Of a stretch of DNA of 64,000 nucleotides, positions 61,573 to 64,000 are shown one piece after another. How positions within the stretch are numbered: position 1 is the first letter of the stretch; the number at the start of each line of letters is the position of its first letter. The position numbers and the translations under genes were made by a program. Source of the stretch: Turbatrix aceti (taxonomy: Eukaryota > Nematoda > Chromadorea > Rhabditida > Panagrolaimidae); assembly GCA_963969345.1 (NCBI GenBank), contig OZ017767.1, forward strand, positions 9,917,363 through 9,981,362, in the 5' to 3' direction. The notes under the pieces are model-generated. The model was not told where the DNA came from. It did not search any database and worked only from the letters and a program-made list of their open reading frames with translations.

Positions 61573-62858
61573 TTATCGCCACTGTTCGCGAAGATATTGA
61601 AAATAAATTTGGTCTTCATTAGCTTGTATTAAAACCGTAGGGGCTTTTGTTTTGAAGATTCTGAACAATGTCTCCTTTTAGTTAGTGTTAGGCATTGTAA
61701 AAAAAAACTGTGAGTAGACACGAACTGTGAATAGACTCAAATTCACAGTTCGTTTTAAATCTCAGTGAGTGTACATACATAAAAAAAACTTACTGTTTAC
61801 GGTACTCTTTATTGCAAAGCAAAAAAACAAAAGGTTCGATGCCAACTTTGAAGGCCGCAAATATATCTATATATCCGGTGCTAATTGTGAAATAATATGC
61901 ATCTCTAAAATACATAAATATGTAATTCAGACTCTTTAAAAAGTCCTAAGCTTTACTTTTTCGAAAAGTTTTTAAAAACCAATAACAATGCCGCGTGCAT
62001 AAGTGTGGAAGTTATTCCGTGGAATCCGACAGTAGCAATCATCATTTTGGTTACCGTAATATTTTCCTGGCGTTGAAATTTTTCGGTCAGGGTTTTGTGT
62101 TTCTGATCGTATTCATGCTGTTTTTTGTTTACCAGCCATAAAAATATAAATCCCTAAAATATATTTTTTTTAATTTCGTTTTAATATTTAGTAGATAGAA
62201 TATCTAACTTACAATTACAATTACGATATCCATTATAGTATAAATAATATACTGCGCATTAAAGTCAAAACCCCACTGTGTCAAAAGCATGTAACCGGTG
62301 ATTAATGGTTGTATCCACTAAAAATTAGTATTTAAAATTTTGAATTTTTTATTCAAGATATAAATTTATGCATTTGTTAACGAAGCAAACTTACCGGTAC
62401 TATCAAAAGCACAATGTTTAGCCAAGTTTTTTTAGATTTTTCATAAGTTTTTACAAACAGTGTGCTTAACACTCTTTCGCCAAAAATAACCACTCCGTTG
62501 TTCGACAGAAATGTCATGACGTTATTTGATATCATTTCTGCGGTTAAAACAGACCAATTTTGTGTGCAGATATGATACAACCCAGAACACAGTCTACAAG
62601 TTTAAATTAGTATAATAAAAACATTTTAAACTACCGTATTGTAAGAAAAATTTCTGACGCTATGCATTCATTGAGCAACGTAAGCCGTAAAGTTTGATGA
62701 AAGATTTTTACTTTATAAATGCAAAAAAATGTTATTACTGACAAAACTACACCAATTGCCAGGAAGACCATTTGCACATACTGTAAAGCATGAAAAGTTA
62801 TATCATCCTGCCTTATAACGGCTATTTTATAAAAATATTCCTTTACACTAATATTCAT
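61573..62858 (-). CDS. Sra/Sre-like 7TM chemoreceptor
   Basis: Six minus-strand exons: 62858-62635, 62593-62395, 62317-62213, 62153-61957, 61904-61794 and 61660-61573. All join in phase to 307 residues. Seven hydrophobic segments are visible. Conserved-looking features are FHQTLRLTLLNE in TM2, GERVLSTLFVKTYEKSKKTW after TM3, EKFQRQENITVTKMM before TM6, and GYIDIFAAFKVGIEPFVFLL in TM7 followed by CNKEYRK. These fit the nematode Sra superfamily (Sra, Sre, Srb, Srab); Sre or Sra is the best guess. Such receptors are thought to detect chemicals at sensory cilia. The gene looks intact. Another in-frame ATG lies upstream at 62927; I chose 62858 because it lies after a CTTACAG acceptor. Confidence 0.82.
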
Positions 62859-64000
62859 CGTGTAAATCACTAAATAATGACAATGACACCTGTAAGTTCC
62901 TATGCCACCGGTATAAAAATTGAGCAAAATATTGTAAATGTAAGACAGTTATAACTTAAGTTAAATTTAATAAATTTATTTAATATGCCAATACAGTTTA
63001 ATCTGGCAGATAACAAGCTATTCTCTTGTGACTAATTAATGATTTTAATTAGATATTAATTTATTTATACTAAACAGAATAGATATCCGACAATAAAAAC
63101 TTCCTGAAGTATTTTTTGGTTTATAGTGAAAACGTGACAGAAACTTTCTACGGTCTCATGGTGTTTAATTTAAATGTTAAAAAATGCGTCAAAGCTGCAA
63201 AAAAATAACAAAATAACGAAAAAATGTATTTTATTTCTATTAAATACAAAAAAATGAAAAGCATTGCGTTGTTATTATAATATTTATTTTTTTTGTATCG
63301 CGTTAACAATGCACATATATTTATAGCAATATTTTTGTTTAATTTATATTGCCAATAAACAACATTGCCGTCCCTATTTTTATAAAACACGCGGGCGCAC
63401 CAGAGAGACAAAACAAAGAGGAGGCACTTGCTGTGCGTATGAAATAGTCCCCCTCTCATTTTTTGTCCGCAATCATTTGATCATGTGCAAAATACAATGA
63501 AAATTTTTTTTAAGACGTTAAAAAAATAAATTGCTTGATCTTATAAATTTAAGGACCAAAAAAACAAAAAAAAACCGTATTTTCCTACAATCAACGTTTT
63601 AGCACGAAGATTTCTACATATGAGTCCTCGCTCTACTCCTGCTTTTGGTATTTCTTTTTTTTAAACTTTTTTTTGCTTTTGAGCCAGTTCGGAGTCGGAG
63701 TGATTTCAGACCCCTATTCAAAGCTTTCAGGGGGGTCAACTCCCTGGAGGGATTTGACGTTGCTAAAGCCTGCAAGGTTTGCAACAGGAAATTTTTCACC
63801 TTACGATTGTGCTTTCGTTTTTTAAGCTTGTTATTCCGTTGGCCTGTGGTGAGTTCAACTAACATTTGGATCATGTGTAAAAATTTATTCTCACGTGTGA
63901 ACTAAAGCTAGTGTGTCAATAGTTTGTTAGACATTTAATCCTGAAGATTTACAAGTCGGATCCTGTGTTGTTCGTCACAGCGATGGAAAAACAAGCAAAG
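62859..64000. other. Right-end flank, no gene seen
   Basis: AT-rich. The stretch 63488-63612 repeats 61234-61372. A less AT-rich block at 63650-63870 is open on both strands, with no splice signals and no recognised product, so it may be a repeat or an exon of a gene continuing outside the window. Confidence 0.4.

Noticed and set aside
63614..63905. 86-codon frames on both strands
   Set aside because: Mutual shadows in a less AT-rich block, possibly a repeat; no supporting signals, so not called as a gene.
1..64000. CRISPR array, bacterial operon signals, spliced-leader RNA genes
   Set aside because: No regular spaced repeats, no bacterial gene context, and no SL1-like 22-mer seen on either strand by eye.

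Overview
This window looks like nuclear DNA from a nematode, probably a clade V (rhabditid) worm. The background is AT-rich. Genes are split into many exons with GT..TTTCAG introns, and possible trans-splice acceptors lie just upstream of some start codons. The gene families fit: a cuticle collagen with a membrane-anchored N-terminus and a furin-type site, an HNF4-class nuclear hormone receptor, a nematode-type acyltransferase-3 (OAC) protein, and two 7TM chemoreceptors of nematode-specific families. No species can be named from sequence alone. All gene models are my own, built by matching splice sites and phases.

Layout. A small secreted peptide gene (741-1028, +) is followed by a long coiled-coil gene (3925-15613, +). 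That gene has eight exons, a 24-nt micro-exon, and an alternative first exon at 6080 that would replace a 218-residue N-terminus with a short Cys-rich, lipidation-like one. Next comes an OAC acyltransferase (16381-19146, -). A Str/Srd-like chemoreceptor (20955-31622, +) has been broken twice in one exon, first by a hAT-type MITE (21649-22117) and then by a 9.1-kb BEL/Pao LTR element (22223-31347). The LTR element is GC-rich, has identical 309-bp LTRs and carries gag, protease, RT, RNase H, integrase and a phlebovirus-type glycoprotein module in one frame. It is itself broken by a 614-bp MITE in the glycoprotein part and contains a 200-N assembly gap.

After the element come the nuclear receptor gene (33762-37650, -), a repeat-rich zone with a possible small spliced gene (40659-41116, +), and about 18 kb without a supported gene (41.1-59.3 kb). 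That zone holds a nest of three non-autonomous elements (49.7-52.7 kb) and several other MITEs. The right end has a cuticle collagen gene (59323-60832, -) and an intact Sra/Sre-like chemoreceptor gene (61573-62858, -).

The host genes show no operon-like coupling; they face both ways and are separated by kilobases. The strongest stories are the doubly disrupted but otherwise undamaged chemoreceptor gene, the young env-carrying BEL/Pao element whose coding frame starts and stops inside its LTRs, and the alternative Cys-rich first exon of the coiled-coil gene.
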